This document shows, in pieces, positions 1-12,573 of a stretch of DNA of 64,000 nt. Location: contig CM056583.1 of NCBI GenBank assembly GCA_029721435.1, forward strand, positions 90,258,120 through 90,322,119. Reading direction: 5' to 3'. A program made the translations under genes and the position numbers. This DNA comes from Gymnothorax reevesii (taxonomy: Eukaryota > Chordata > Actinopteri > Anguilliformes > Muraenidae). Numbering within the stretch: the stretch's first letter is position 1; the number at the start of each line of letters is the position of its first letter. Below the pieces are notes generated by a model that was not told the DNA's origin, searched no databases, and saw nothing but the letters and a program-made list of their open reading frames with translations.

Positions 1-3000
1 TCACCAATCAGTTACTTGAGCATAAATGCTCATTAATTATGTTGGTCTTCTGTATCATTTGGAGTTTGCCTATGGGGATTTATATGGAAGCCCACAGGGG
101 ACAATATTGAATTTAAAATGTAATTCTACTTTTGCATTATAATTTTCCACTTATGAATGAGTTATTTGAGTATTCAATATTTTAATATTAAATTGAAAAT
201 GTATTAATCCAATAATCAATTTCATTTTCACATACTTATATTGGAAATCTATGACTATATTCACATGATAATGAAAAGCTGTTTGACATTTAATTTTCAA
301 AGTTGTACCTCGCAGCACAGTGGACAATATTCAAATGCAGCAAGTAAAACAGCACCCCCAGCCTATTGCATTTACATTTACATGTCACCGCGCTCTTTTA
401 GGGTCAACGTGAAAATTGAAAACAGCTTTTCATTATCATTTGAATGATAAAATTTCCATATTTGGAAGACAGTCTTGTGTCCTATTTTGTTATTTGGTGC
501 TAATTGCCTACCTCTAGGCAAAGGAGATACTTTGTTGATGGAATCATTTCAAAATACAAGTGTGAAACGTATGTTGCATTTTTCAAAGCGATGCCATCAT
601 TCAAAGCTGCTGTACGCAGTAGACATTCCCAGCATTGTAGCATCAGTCAGCCTCTCAGTATGGTATTATTTCGACGCATGTTCCATTCGGTCTCCTTTGC
701 CGGAGATGTAAGCTGCCTGTTGTTGGCTGGATATGTTAAAGGGCATTAGTTGTCGATTCCCATTGTTTTTGTTTATTGGCCAATCATCGAGCCGCACCTG
801 TGCAAACGAACTGAAATAGAAAGATTATCTACGCGTGTACTCACAACATTGGTTTATATGAATTAAATTGGTCATGTGACAATGCAAGATGTCAAAAAAA
901 GCAAGTGATTTGTTTGTAAATATTGGACATTCAACGTCCCGCCCGAGATTCGACTTTAGATGCGCTTTAGTGATGGGGCTGTGGCGGAAGGGAATCTTCT
1001 GGAGTCTGTTCACTCTCAGGGTCTCTCTCTGTCCCTCGTAGGCCTCGGTCGGTCCCTCCGCAGAGTAAAGCAGCCCGCTGTCCCCTGAAATAACGGTGTA
1101 ACAGACTCCCTTAGAGTTCTTGTCCACCACAGTAAGTTCAACTCCAAGACCTCAGTTGAACATAGACTTGCCGCATTATTATTGAGGGCTTTTTAGTGAA
1201 TAATTATTGCATTAACAGTCGCTGCAAATATTTACTGTTTAATGGACAAATATTGTACTATCTGGATGTTTTGCTGGTTAAATGTTTTATCTGTGTCTTT
1301 AGGGTATTTTAAACTGTAACGTTTGGTCTTCTGCTGTCTGGCTTTTGCTTCTCTTGTGTAGAATTGCGTTTCTCCCAATATGGAGGTTTTTAAGTAAATA
1401 ATAATAAATAGTCATAGATTTCCCTCATGAGTATGTGAAAATGAAATTGATAATTGAATTAATGCATTTTCAATTTAGTGTTGTCTCATTCTTAAGTGGA
1501 AAATTCTAATGTAGTAGTGGAATTACATTTTCATTTTAATAATGGCCCCTATGGGCTTCCATAGTTTAACACCATGTGATTAACAAATATGAGTCTTAAA
1601 AAATATTGATTTACAATATTCTTGGTTGTTTTACAAGTGAAAGGAAACTACAACTTGATATTCGCAATGTCTTTTTACTTTAATATATCTTTGCTCTCAA
1701 ATTCTTTGTGTTTCTTATTATTCCTGTTGATAAGATTAATCTCAGCTCCTGATTTCATTCATCTTTTATACAGTGAAAACGGAACATGTGTAGTCTTCAC
1801 ATATCAGATGGTGCAATCGCATTAAACAATGTTTCTTATTTTGTTTTACATCATAAAAGCAACAGTAAAGTGTGCTTAATTGCAAATTTTCTAAAAACAC
1901 AACTGTTTCCAATGAAATATTAGGAGCCGAAAACCTTTTTTATGCTGAATAAAATAAAAGTTAATATTTTCATTATATTATTGTAAATCTGTTGTTTGTA
2001 AAATGACTGGAGTGGGTTTTTAATTTATGTGATTTAAAAAAAAAAAAAACAATTACAACAATGTTATGTTCACATTATTATAGTCAAATTAATTTTGCAC
2101 TAAATGAAGGGGGTGGGGGGGGGTTAGTGATGCGTGGGTCGGGGTTTTTAAAGCAAACACCCACTTAACGTCATGAGAGCAGACCTGCTCCACCCCACGC
2201 GGGAAAATCTGCTCTCATCAACCACCTGACACCGACCTGACCCACTAGCTGCCACATTTTAAAAGATTAAACAAACATTGACCCCCCCCTCTCCCAGGTT
2301 ACGCATGCTCAAGTTGCCTGGTCCCAGTACAATAGAAAATGAGCCGCAGTAATTTTGAAAATCAATGAAAGTCAAGCGAAAAAATGCTGACATGAACATA
2401 ATATGATGCAATGTTGGGAAAGTGTTTGGAAGTAAAATCAGTTCACTAGCTAAATTAGGCTAGATAATCAATATTCAGTAACAGTCTCCTTAGCTTGCTA
2501 GTTAAAACGGATGTTTTTGGGTGCTGTGATCAGCCAGTAAAAAAAAGCTGCACGCTTTTCTGATCAGGACTTGTCTTTACTGCAATATTTCCGGTGGAGT
2601 TGGCCCATCACACTTGTTGATTGTGCTCAAGTGGATTGGACTCTGACTCACTTCCTCGCTGACACGTTTCTCCCATGCAAACAGACTTACTCTCAACCTA
2701 CAAGCTTTTATAAAGGCTTCCCTCACAAAAATGGCAATAATAACAATAATAACAGCAAATTATTATTATATATCAAAGTTGAGTGAATAGGTAAAGAAAA
2801 TTATGTTAAGAAATGAAAACAATAAAAAAACACAAGTACAATTTAAAAAAAAACAAGCGGTGCCAGGTGCGACAAACTCTGCCCCTCGCACAAATTCAAT
2901 GGGTTCAATGAGCTATTCAATGAGTTCATCCACTTTTCAGTAACATGTGATCTTGGCTTTGACCTTTCAAGGCCAAATATCATGGTACAAGTGAGATTCC

Positions 3001-3308
3001 CAAAAATGTGTTCCCATCAGTAATTACCAGCAACTAAGTGGCAATCTGTAATATTTTTGAGATGTAGCCTCCTCAAATCTAGTCACCTTTGGTTTGTTCT
3101 TTCACGGTCACACGAGGTCAAAGGTCATTTTGCTTCGCATTTATGAGTGCCAAAATGCGATCAATTAAATCCAAGTGGCCATCTACGTAGTTTTTGAGAT
3201 GACGTGTAAAGTAGTCAATTCAGATCAATGACCTTCACCTCATATACTTCAACCACCACTAATTTTTGAAAATATGCACTGTAGCAATGGATGGAATTAT
3301 ACAAAGTA
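1..3308. other. Intergenic AT-rich DNA, no gene recognised
   Basis: No exon or RNA gene was recognised on either strand. All open frames are short and without family resemblance. About 2930-3270 resembles a dispersed repeat with GACCTTTCAAGG-type words that recur near 60330. Poly(A) at 2037-2050 and a G run near 2109 are simple sequence. Confidence 0.6.
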
Positions 3309-4860
3309 CAAATCAATTCCCAAAAAGTTGGAATGCTGTGTAAATTGTGAATAAAAACAAAATGCAATGATTTTCAAATCTCATAAACCCACATTTTATT
3401 CACAATTGAACATAAATGTTAGAAGTGAGACATTTCACCATTTCATGAAAAATATTCACTTATTTTTAATTTGATGGCAGCAACACATCTCAAAAAAGTT
3501 GGGAGAAGGGCAAAAAAAAGGCTTGAAATGTAGGTGGCGGTAGTAAAAATAAACAGTAGGAGGAGCATTCTGCAAGTAATTAGGTTAATTGGCAACAGGT
3601 CAGTAACATGACTGGGTATAAAAAGACCATTTTGGAGGGGGAGAGTCAGAAGGACAGATGGACAGATTCCCCAATCTGCGAAAAACTGGCTCCAAAAATT
3701 GTAGAAAATTTCAGTGCAGTACATAATATCATGAAAAGATTCAGAGAATCTGGAGAAATATCTGTGCTCAAGGGACATGTCCGAAGGTCAATATTGGACA
3801 CTGATGATTCGGGCCCTCAGCACTGCATGAAAAACAGGCATGATTCTGCACTGCAATACACTGCTTGGGTTCAGGAACACTTCCAGAGATCATTGTCTGT
3901 GAACACACTTCGCCCTGCAATCTACAAATGCAGCTACATCTGTATCATGCGAAGAAGAGACCATATTTGAACATGATCCAGAAACACTGCCATATTCTCT
4001 GGGCCAAAATGGAGAACTGTTCTGCAGTCAGATGAATCAAAATTTACAACATTTGCTCCCATCCCAACAACGCCTCTCTCAGGGAAGGCCTTGCATATTT
4101 CAGCTAAACAATGCCAAACCACATACTGCATCCATCACAACTGCATGGCTTCTCGGTAGAAGAGTCAGAGTGCTGAACTAACCTACCTGAATTCCAGACC
4201 ATTCATAATACAAAATATTTGATGCACCATAAAACAAAAAATACGGCAAAGAAGACCCGAGACTGTTGAGCAGCTAGAATCCTACATCTGACAAGAGTGG
4301 GACAACATTCCTCTCCCAAAACTCCAGCAACTGGTCTCCTCACTTCCCAAAAATTTACAGACTATTGTTAAAAGAAGAGGGCATGTTTAACAATGGTAAA
4401 CATGGCCATTTCCCAACTTCTTTGAGATGTATTGCTGCCATCTAATTCAAAATGAACAAATATTTTTTCATGAAATAGTAAAATGTCTCACTTTCAGCAT
4501 ATAATATGTTGTCTATGTTCTATTGTATGGCTCCTGTAAGGCTGTGTGTGAATGTTTGGTGGTGGTCGGAGGGGCCGTAGGCGCATACTGGCAGCCACGC
4601 TTCCGCCAGTCTGCCCCAGGGCAGCTGTGGCTACAAAAACGTAGTTTATCCCCATCAGAGCGTGAATGTGTGAGTGAATGAATAATGTATCCATTGTGAA
4701 GCGTCTTTGAGTGTCCAGAAAAGCGCTATATAAAATTGGTGCATTATTATTATTATTATCATTATTGTGATTAAAACGTCAGTTTGAGATTTGCAAATCA
4801 TTGCATTCTGTTTTTATTTACATTTTACACAGCATCCTAACTTTTTTGGAATTGGGGTTG
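3309..4860 (+). mobile_element. Decayed Tc1/mariner (IS630-type) DNA transposon
   Basis: Inverted ends are recognisable: CAATTCCCAAAAAGTTGG near 3314 and its counterpart CTTTTTTGGAATTG near 4841. Inside, fragments of a Tc1-type transposase read on the plus strand: MKRFRESGEISV and IYKCSYICIMRRRDH in the frame starting 3608, then GRPCIFQLNNAKPHTASITT near 4084-4150. The catalytic FQQDNA motif of the family has become FQLNNA and several stops interrupt the frame, so it is inactive. A second repeat is nested at 4530-4775. Confidence 0.85.
4530..4775 (+). mobile_element. SINE/LINE 3' tail nested in the Tc1 element
   Basis: The sequence breaks the Tc1 element between GTTCTATTGT and GAGATTTGCAAATC. 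It ends with AAAAGCGCTATATAAA and an (ATT)n tract, the 3' end of retroposons common in fish. The 5' half is GC-rich and not recognised. It postdates the Tc1 insertion. Confidence 0.6.
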
Positions 4861-7400
4861 AATTTTCCAAATCGAAAATGGAAAACTTTTGATACTGGTT
4901 GGATATGAATCAGACTATTTTTGACAAAGTTTTGGGTAAAATAGGTTACTTTTGACTTGATGTCGATCTGCGCCTATATTGATAACCTTGCTAAATTTGT
5001 GCTAAATTCTGGAAAAAAATTTTTTTTATTCCATTTTTATTAGGATTTCGATATCCTCCTTGCAATGTAAAATACACATTTGAGAGCCTATGTGAGTGAT
5101 GTAACAGCTCTTGGCCCGATTCACTGTGCTGTTCAAGGATGATATCGGGGGCTGCGGAAAGCCCATTTTACACCCATTTTATCACTCTATTCCTTTATCA
5201 TCTCTGGGTGGAAAATGTTGATAGTTAGAGAGAGTATTGCATGACCTTTTGGACAACACCAAATGAGTAGGTATCTACTTTAAAAATGCAACAGGCCACC
5301 TAATCTTACTGGGGCTGTTCTGGGACTTAAACCAACAGTCTTGTAAATCACTGTCAAACTCCTTCACCTTTATGCCCCAGCGGTGCTTGCACTTTAGGAT
5401 AATTAGCATTTTTCCCCTAGTCATTGAAGACAGTGGTCAAACTAACCTCAACCACAACCAGTGTGCTGTAGCCACTTGGGTGATTCACGGCAGCCATTTT
5501 GTGTTCTCGACAAACATGAGCTGTGGGAGAGAAAAATTTTATACCCAATTAATGAGCTATCGATTCAAGAGGAACTCAAACATGGCTGACGTTTTTCTGG
5601 TTTTGGCTGTTTTAGGAACATGACATTACTCTGTCCCCGAATACATTCGTAACAGAGCTCACTCTCCCTATTACTGTTGAGAAGAGAGGATCAAAAACCA
5701 GCCCAGTTGCAATGCAATCTCCCCATTATCCGAAAAGCCAAATATATATGAATTTTATGCATTTGATGTCGTTTTGAGACTTGTTGCAGCTCTTGATTCA
5801 CAGATATACAAGTGCATATGTTCCTTGCGAAATATCCAAGCTAAAGCTTCGCCTTTGGGTTTTTAATACATTTTATTCAACAAATATGGAATGTCTCGGT
5901 CTTGTGTAGTTGGAGGCAGAATAAGGAACACTGTTAAAAATCTACATGTAACTATTATTTTGGGAGTGAGATCTTGCACACTGAAGACATTTACTGTGCC
6001 AATGACTGAAACAAGTGACATCACTGCTGACCTGCAGAAACATCGACAACTCAAAAAAGCCATGATACTCAGATTGCATTAATGAGTCAACGCTGCGGAG
6101 GATTTGTCGTGGTTTTCATTCGGAAATATTTTTATTTTATGAGGTTCCCCCATCCTTAAACAATTGGAGAGAGACAGATTCCTCAGAAAATTACACTTCA
6201 TTAAGGCATATTGATGAATATAAAGCCGAGTTCTTTTTACACAAGAAGAACCGACATCTGCTTTTCACACCCGGTTTTTATACCTTCATCACAGGAAATA
6301 TCTTCCAAATATGGTTTTTCCGCCCTCTCACGCTACAATAACGTAATGTCTGGCTCTTGCTCGTTTTCCAGTGGTACAGTCATGTGGTGTCTGCATGTTA
6401 CTTGTTTTTCTCTGTTTATCATTAGTTGGCATCCTTCGCAAAATAACTTCAAGGCTACTTGTTTCAGAGGACTTTGAGTTGGGTCTCAGGTCGTCCCAGA
6501 GACGGGCAAACCAAAACGGGCCGGTGCACATTTTGGGCCGATGCAATCATAGTTTATAAAATTGTAATAACATCAATAATTTTGAATGACCGCGACAGCC
6601 TTTAAAACATGGAAAGCGGCCCATTGGCTCATTTTCTACACTGACACAAGGCTGACCCCTGCAGCCCGCCAGGAGCCAGTGGCCCACAGTAAGGCGATCA
6701 AACAGCAGGATGGTTTTACCTAAATTGAAGTGGAATTTCGTACTGAGAAATTAAATATTTAGTTAATGTATACTTTTCCTTACCGCATATTACAATGAGA
6801 GCTCGCCCTGTGAGCACCTGTGACACATGCTTTATAAACCACTTTTTATTTTCTATACTGAACAACCAAAGAAACGCAAGTTAATTAAAGGCAGACTGGA
6901 AAATAACTTTGCGCATAATTATTTTAGAAAATCAAATTTATTACGAGCGCGTGCACATTTACAGTCCTTTCATCAAACTTTCTTTGTTTTGCGGTCACTT
7001 TGACTGAGTAACCATAAGAGTACATTAACTAATTAGCTAACTTGCGTTTCTTTTGTTGCTCAGAATAATTCATTATTCATCATTAGAAATTACTGAAAAA
7101 CTGTATTCTTGCAGATAAAAAAAAAGATGCAAACGCTTAAACCATGTACAGTTTATTAATTTTTTTTAGTAAAGTCTAAGAAGGCAGGCTTGCGCCTACC
7201 TGCTGTCATACCGTATGGTGCCAGGCTGGGGCAATCTCTCCTAATCACCTTGTAAATAAAGCACTCCGTTTCCATAAAAAACTTTTATGTTTTTGGCGTT
7301 ATTGGTACAGCTAACAACGGGAGCCTGAACACATTCTGTCTGCTGTTCTCTCTTCACTTCAGCAAGGAATGACCGGAAGTAGGAGACCGGCTGGGTTCTC

Positions 7401-7459
7401 ATGGTGGCGTCCATCGTTAGAACAGGAATAAGGTGGATCGCGTGTCTGTTGTTGCTGTT
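7401..7459 (+). other. Weak candidate: first coding exon of an unknown gene
   Basis: An ATG at 7401 opens a 19-codon stretch (MVASIVRTGIRWIACLLLLL-like) that looks like a signal peptide or membrane anchor. It ends at a good donor, GTT|GTGAGT. CCGGAAGT, an ETS-type promoter motif, lies 25 nt upstream. No further exon was found, the start context is weak, and read without splicing the frame stops at once. It may be chance. Confidence 0.18.
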
Positions 7460-9291
7460 GTGAGTATTTACATAAAATACAGCTTAATTTTCAATTTTGG
7501 AACAAACAACGTGGATATCTTGATTGCGGAGGTTTTTAGCTTTTGAACAAGACCAAATGGAGCGGATGACACATGGTTTGACCGTCACAACACAATTTTG
7601 ATGATGACTGAGAAGTTTTATTGCACTCAAGTATGTGGTGTCTTTGTTGAGAAATGGATTTATTGCATTTGTTATGACTGACATCGGGCAAAAAGGTGGG
7701 TGGAAATGAAATCCTGAGCATCTGAGCTTTCAAATGGTGCATCGTTGCCTGGATTGGTTTAGGATTTAAGTCATAGTTTACAAATGAAGGATTGAAGATT
7801 TGTTTGAAATCTCCATAGGGCCCTAATTAGGGCCCAGTGACAGTTAACTGGTTAATCGATTATCTACCCCAAAAACACAAAAATATCAAAACTTTAAACC
7901 CCTTTTTACTTTTGTAGTTCCTCTTAAAGTTGCAGTTTGAAAGATCCGGGATGGGAAATGAGTAAGAACACTGGAGAACTATCAACTGTCTGAATGGTTT
8001 GATGGAATATTGACTGTTAGCAGACAGTTGGGATGTTGGAGGAACATACAGCATCAATTTCTGTCAAAAACAATTTTAGTTACTCAAAACTTTTGAATAG
8101 AGTAGTACGTATGCATAGACCTTTACGTGCTTCGTTACCGGCCTTCCAACCATGTTGCAATAAATGGCAAAAACCTCTGCGCAGTAATTATGATGAACCT
8201 GGATCAGGACGGGTTCCGTGTTCCATGCCAGTGTCTGCGCTGTCTGCACTGATGATGTACCGCAGCTGCTGCAGTCAGTGACCATGCAGTGTACGTCAGC
8301 ATCTCTAACAAACCCCGATTTAAAAGGGGGGCGATCAGCATCGCTCAAAAGGGCATAAAGAGGAATGAGGCATTATCAGTTTTTTTTGTCCATAATTTAA
8401 TAATTTACTTTAAAAAAGAGTGTAAAAGACAGATCTCTCCTGCAAAGGAGATCTGACCAATATTCAAAATGCCAGCAGGTGCATCACCCTCTACATCACT
8501 AACTCCTCCTCTTTAGAGTTCATAACATAGCAACAATCCACATAGACCCCTCCCCCCCTTCCCCCTCCCCCATACCCCAGGATCAAAAAAAAAAAACCTC
8601 ATTGCTTTTCACTCAAATTGACAAAATACTGCAGCAAAAATAAAAAAAGAAACATTAGAGAGAACAAATGAAACCAGCTGTCAAATGCAGGCCTACTGCT
8701 GTCTGGATTTGCAGCACTGGGAGCTGAGAGGTGTGCACATACATACAAACATGCATGGAATTGTACAAGTATCAGCGCTATTTCACGGGAGGAGATGGGG
8801 AGACGAGGAGGGTTGGGTGGCTGGACTGACAGCTTTCCAACCACCACTTAAAACACTGCATTTAGTAATATACACTATTGTAATCCTCAAATACATACAC
8901 TTCTAAAAACAGTTGCCTTCCGCAATCATCTTGAGGCAGAAGAAACCTTATTTGACATCCCTTTCGTTGTGTTCAATCTTATACATACATATAAAATTGC
9001 TTTGACGTTTTATAACAATATCAATACAAAAGTATAGGACAAACTAAAAGGCAATTTCCTCCAAATTCTTATTTCATGAAAATTTCTTGAGGAGAGATTT
9101 CCTCTTTCATATCGGATTTAATGTTTTTTTTTTTTTTTACATAACTTGTTATATACAGTACATAAGATATAGATGGCTGTAAAAATTTGTCAAGCAAACT
9201 TTCCCGTAAAATTAAAATTTTCATTTCTAATCTCAAGGCAAGCATAAATTTTCAGAAAGGCCTTGAATATTTTGTAAATTTCTTTTGACAT

Positions 9292-9297
9292 TTTATT
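9292..9297 (-). terminator. Alternative polyadenylation signal AATAAA
   Basis: The minus strand reads AATAAA within AT-rich sequence, about 1.6 kb after the stop codon. The downstream sequence is less GT-rich than at 10046. It could mark a longer 3' UTR or be chance. Confidence 0.2.
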
Positions 9298-10045
9298 CAA
9301 TAAAAATAGTTACAATTCTTTGAAAAATGGTCAGATTTACATATCCACAGTCCAACATTTACCTTTTCATTTCTCAAGTTATTCAATTCCATTTCTTTCC
9401 ATAATAATAAGAGGTCCAATTCAAATGAAAGGGCAAAAGTGCCTTATTTCTGACGCTGACCTGTAGAGGAAGTCAGGATTGCCATAGCCTGGTCTCACGC
9501 AAAGCAAGTGGTAAAAAAGAAACTACACCCCCCTGTGGTGTCTGGAAGAACTGCAGAATGTGCACTTCTGCGTTTGGAGGGAGCAGTTTTCAACCCATTT
9601 CCCTCCTTTGGTCCTTGATGCTGGTGTGTTGTCAATTTACTTGAGTGCCCACGACGACCTGGTGTTTGTAGCTGCCTGATTGGATGGTACTGCAGTTCAA
9701 AGCAGAATCTTAGCCCACCTGAGAAACAAACCCTGCCTCCTTCATTGTGAGATGAAAACTTCAGCGGAGAGCCACTTTGGCTGGACCAATAGCCAAAATG
9801 AATCCAGAGTCAGTCAAAAGGTTCGGAGTAAAGTGAAAGCCTCTCATTGGTTGTGCAAGTTTGCCCTTAACAAAATGGAGGTTAGCTCTGACCAGATACA
9901 GCAGATGGATGGATCTGCTCTTTGTAGTCAATCCCTTATTGAAGACCCACAAATAAGTCTTGGATCCACAACCCAAAACTCCTCCTGCACTTTCAACAGT
10001 CCCACAGTCCCAAAACCCATGAACCCCTGAGGGACACTGCAGCTA

Positions 10046-10051
10046 TTTATT
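10046..10051 (-). terminator. Candidate polyadenylation signal AATAAA for med13l
   Basis: The minus strand reads AATAAA here, about 860 nt after the stop codon. The 40 nt that follow are rich in G and T (GGGTTTTGGGACTGTGGG), as expected for a downstream element. A second AATAAA is at 9292-9297. Confidence 0.35.
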
Positions 10052-10911
10052 TTGAGGGGTTTGATGTGCATTTTGGCCAGCCCTTTCTTTCATACTACTC
10101 TAAGTTTAGGTTTTACATTTGAGGGTTTATGTTTAGCGATGAATGGAGTGCTGGCACCGCTGCCATTACAGCATACCCCAAAAAAATTGCAAGAAAAATG
10201 CACAATGATAGCCCAAGAATATGGCTTCCTGAGTATGGCAAAAACACACAGATGCGAAAACTGCTTTCACAATGGTACTCTCAAGACTGTCCAGTTCCCA
10301 GGAAGCATATTAAACCTGTCAATACCAATGTGATTATACAAGATAAATCCTTGCTTGTGGTTTTAACATGAAACATATAAAGCCGTTCCTTCTGAAGAAA
10401 ACAAAAACTGTTTTACTTGAATATTTGTACTCTTATTATCACTTTACATTATTATAATACTGATTGTTTTTTTGTTACTGCAGAAGTCATCATTTGAAAA
10501 CTAATACCACAAAAGTTTTATATTTCACACCTTTCTTCGGTGTTGCTGGTTTAAAAGTTTAAAAGTATGCATTATAAGTGTCTAAGGTGATTCTATAACA
10601 TAATTCCTCAACCAATGATGTACATTTTTTTGCGGTACAACTGATAACCACTGTTTTGAGTAAGGGCAAACAGGCACCAGATCTCATCGAAATTCTTAAC
10701 TGTTTGGAACACATGGGGTGACCGTGAAGCTCCACCCCTTGAGGTAAGTGATGCAGTGGGGTCAGGAAGCTCTGGAATGTTCCATGGCTGAGAGGGTGGG
10801 GTCTGTGGCTTACAAGCGCTGTGATAGGTCAGCGGGGAAAGAGCTGGGAGTGGCCAGTTTTGTCCCACCCCACTGTCATGTAGAAACGGATGGACTCCCA
10901 TGCGGCCAAGC
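10046..10911 (-). other. med13l: Probable med13l 3' UTR (shortest form)
   Basis: This stretch follows the stop codon and has no coding potential or recognised repeat. Its end is set at the first good minus-strand AATAAA. Longer forms reaching about 9292 or 8390 are possible, because that sequence also lacks transposons. Only transcript data could fix the end. Confidence 0.4.
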
Positions 10912-11044
10912 CTACAGCATGCTGAGGATGGCATTGTACATCTGCGTGAGGACCACCAGATGCACCGGCAGGCAGGAGCGACGGTCATGTGATGCAGGGC
11001 TGCAGGTCAGCCAGGAGAGGGCGTTGTACTGCTCCAGCACAAAC
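10912..11044 (-). CDS. med13l: med13l exon 27 of 27 (C-terminus and stop)
   Basis: Encodes [40 protein letters not shown] and LSML, then TAG at 10912-10914. The mammalian protein ends in the same way (QLYNAIMNIL). Acceptor CATCAG. This fixes the gene's 3' end and orientation. Confidence 0.96.
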
Positions 11045-12534
11045 CTGATGGAGAGATGGGGGTGAGGCTACTTAGTCTGCCTCCTTCATACACACCTGCA
11101 CAAACGAAACAAGCGCATGTACACGAAGCTACTAACATAAGGCATGCATGCTTATATATACAATCCAGCTATATTTGTATTGTGCTTTTTAACGGAGGAC
11201 TAACAGAAAGACGCTCCACAGTGTTGCAGGAGGGGAGGTTCCTGGCCAAAAATAGTTTAAGTGGAATAAAAAGGTCAGCAGAAGTTTGGCTGCTGTTTGG
11301 TGAAGACGGCTCCGGGTATGAGTCAGCATAACAAGGCCTGAGTTCACCCGCAGCGTTGGTCCTTCAGCCCTAAGATCGAGGTGCACATGACATCCTGCAG
11401 GTAAGGCTCACCTCAGCACGTCAGACGTGGTCTTTGAGTCCAGGGGGTGGGGGGTCCTCTGGGAGGTCTTGTTAGTAAGCAGTTCATCCGATTGGGCGAT
11501 TGATATGTGATGATGTAGTGAGGCCTGGGGGCGGAGACAGAGTTCAGGTTTCAACATTACAACTGATAGCATAATAATTCAACTGATAGCATCTGGCTTG
11601 ATTTTTCTCCTCTTTTTCATCGCGAACTCAGACTAAAAACCTTTATCCTCGAAGTCGGAATCGTTGAAGTGGTCGCTAAAAATCACACTATTGTCCCTTG
11701 GTCCTTGCCTTTTTGCCCGAGGCAGTTTCACCCTGAGACGCCCAAATTTTGCTTATTTTTTCATCTTTTGGAGATCGATGGAGGCTGACTCCTTCTTTGG
11801 ATACGTTACTGTAACCTGCTACAACGCATCTGGTAGGCATTTGCTCTGCCATTTCCTGAAATTTCACGAGAAAATTTCCCAAAGGAAATTACTGTCCCAT
11901 AGGCAGTAATATAAAAATGAGCTTCCCTGAGCTTGTCTCGTTCTTTATATGATGTCAGCAGGTTGATGTGTCAATCCCACGGAAGTTGGACCTAATTGTG
12001 GGCGGGGCAGAAACTGGCTGAAAATGAAGGTCTGCCATCAGAAAACAGGCCTAAAATTATTACTGTGTGTATTTCCGTGGGAATTTTTGGCGCAGACACA
12101 GTTTACAAGTACAGAACTATGGAATTAGTGTCAAAGTACCCGGTAATAGAGAGTTCCTTTAAGCCATTGTTCCAGTTTCTGTGAGACTCACACTCTCAGT
12201 TATTAGGCCTTAAATAGGGGTCATGCACACATAGGCTAGGATTGGCTTGAGTTGGCATCTGCGTAAAGGCGTTAAGGTTGAATGACATGAGTGTTTAGAG
12301 TGGAATGAGTTTAGCGGTGACACGGTGATCCGTGGGGTCTGTGGGGTGGGGAGGTGATTGCGGCCCCCTCACCTTGAGGAAGTGTGGGCACTGGTTCTGA
12401 GCCTGGGGGCAGGATGCCCAAAACCACTGGGGCAGGTCGTCGGCCCGGGCTGTGGAGACATAATACCCCAGGGCCAGGGGCTGTTGTTTCAGCTCCTCTG
12501 GGGCCTCTCTGGAGAGCAGCCGTTCTCCCTGACT

Positions 12535-12573
<39 letters not shown>

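Larger units (their letters stand above)
4861..10045. other. Intergenic DNA downstream of med13l
   Basis: No protein-coding gene was recognised. 4861-8390 is AT-rich unique-looking sequence with a weak candidate first exon at 7401-7459. 8390-10045 lacks transposons and may be distal 3' UTR of med13l in longer transcripts. A pyrimidine-rich stretch lies near 8550-8590. Confidence 0.45.
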
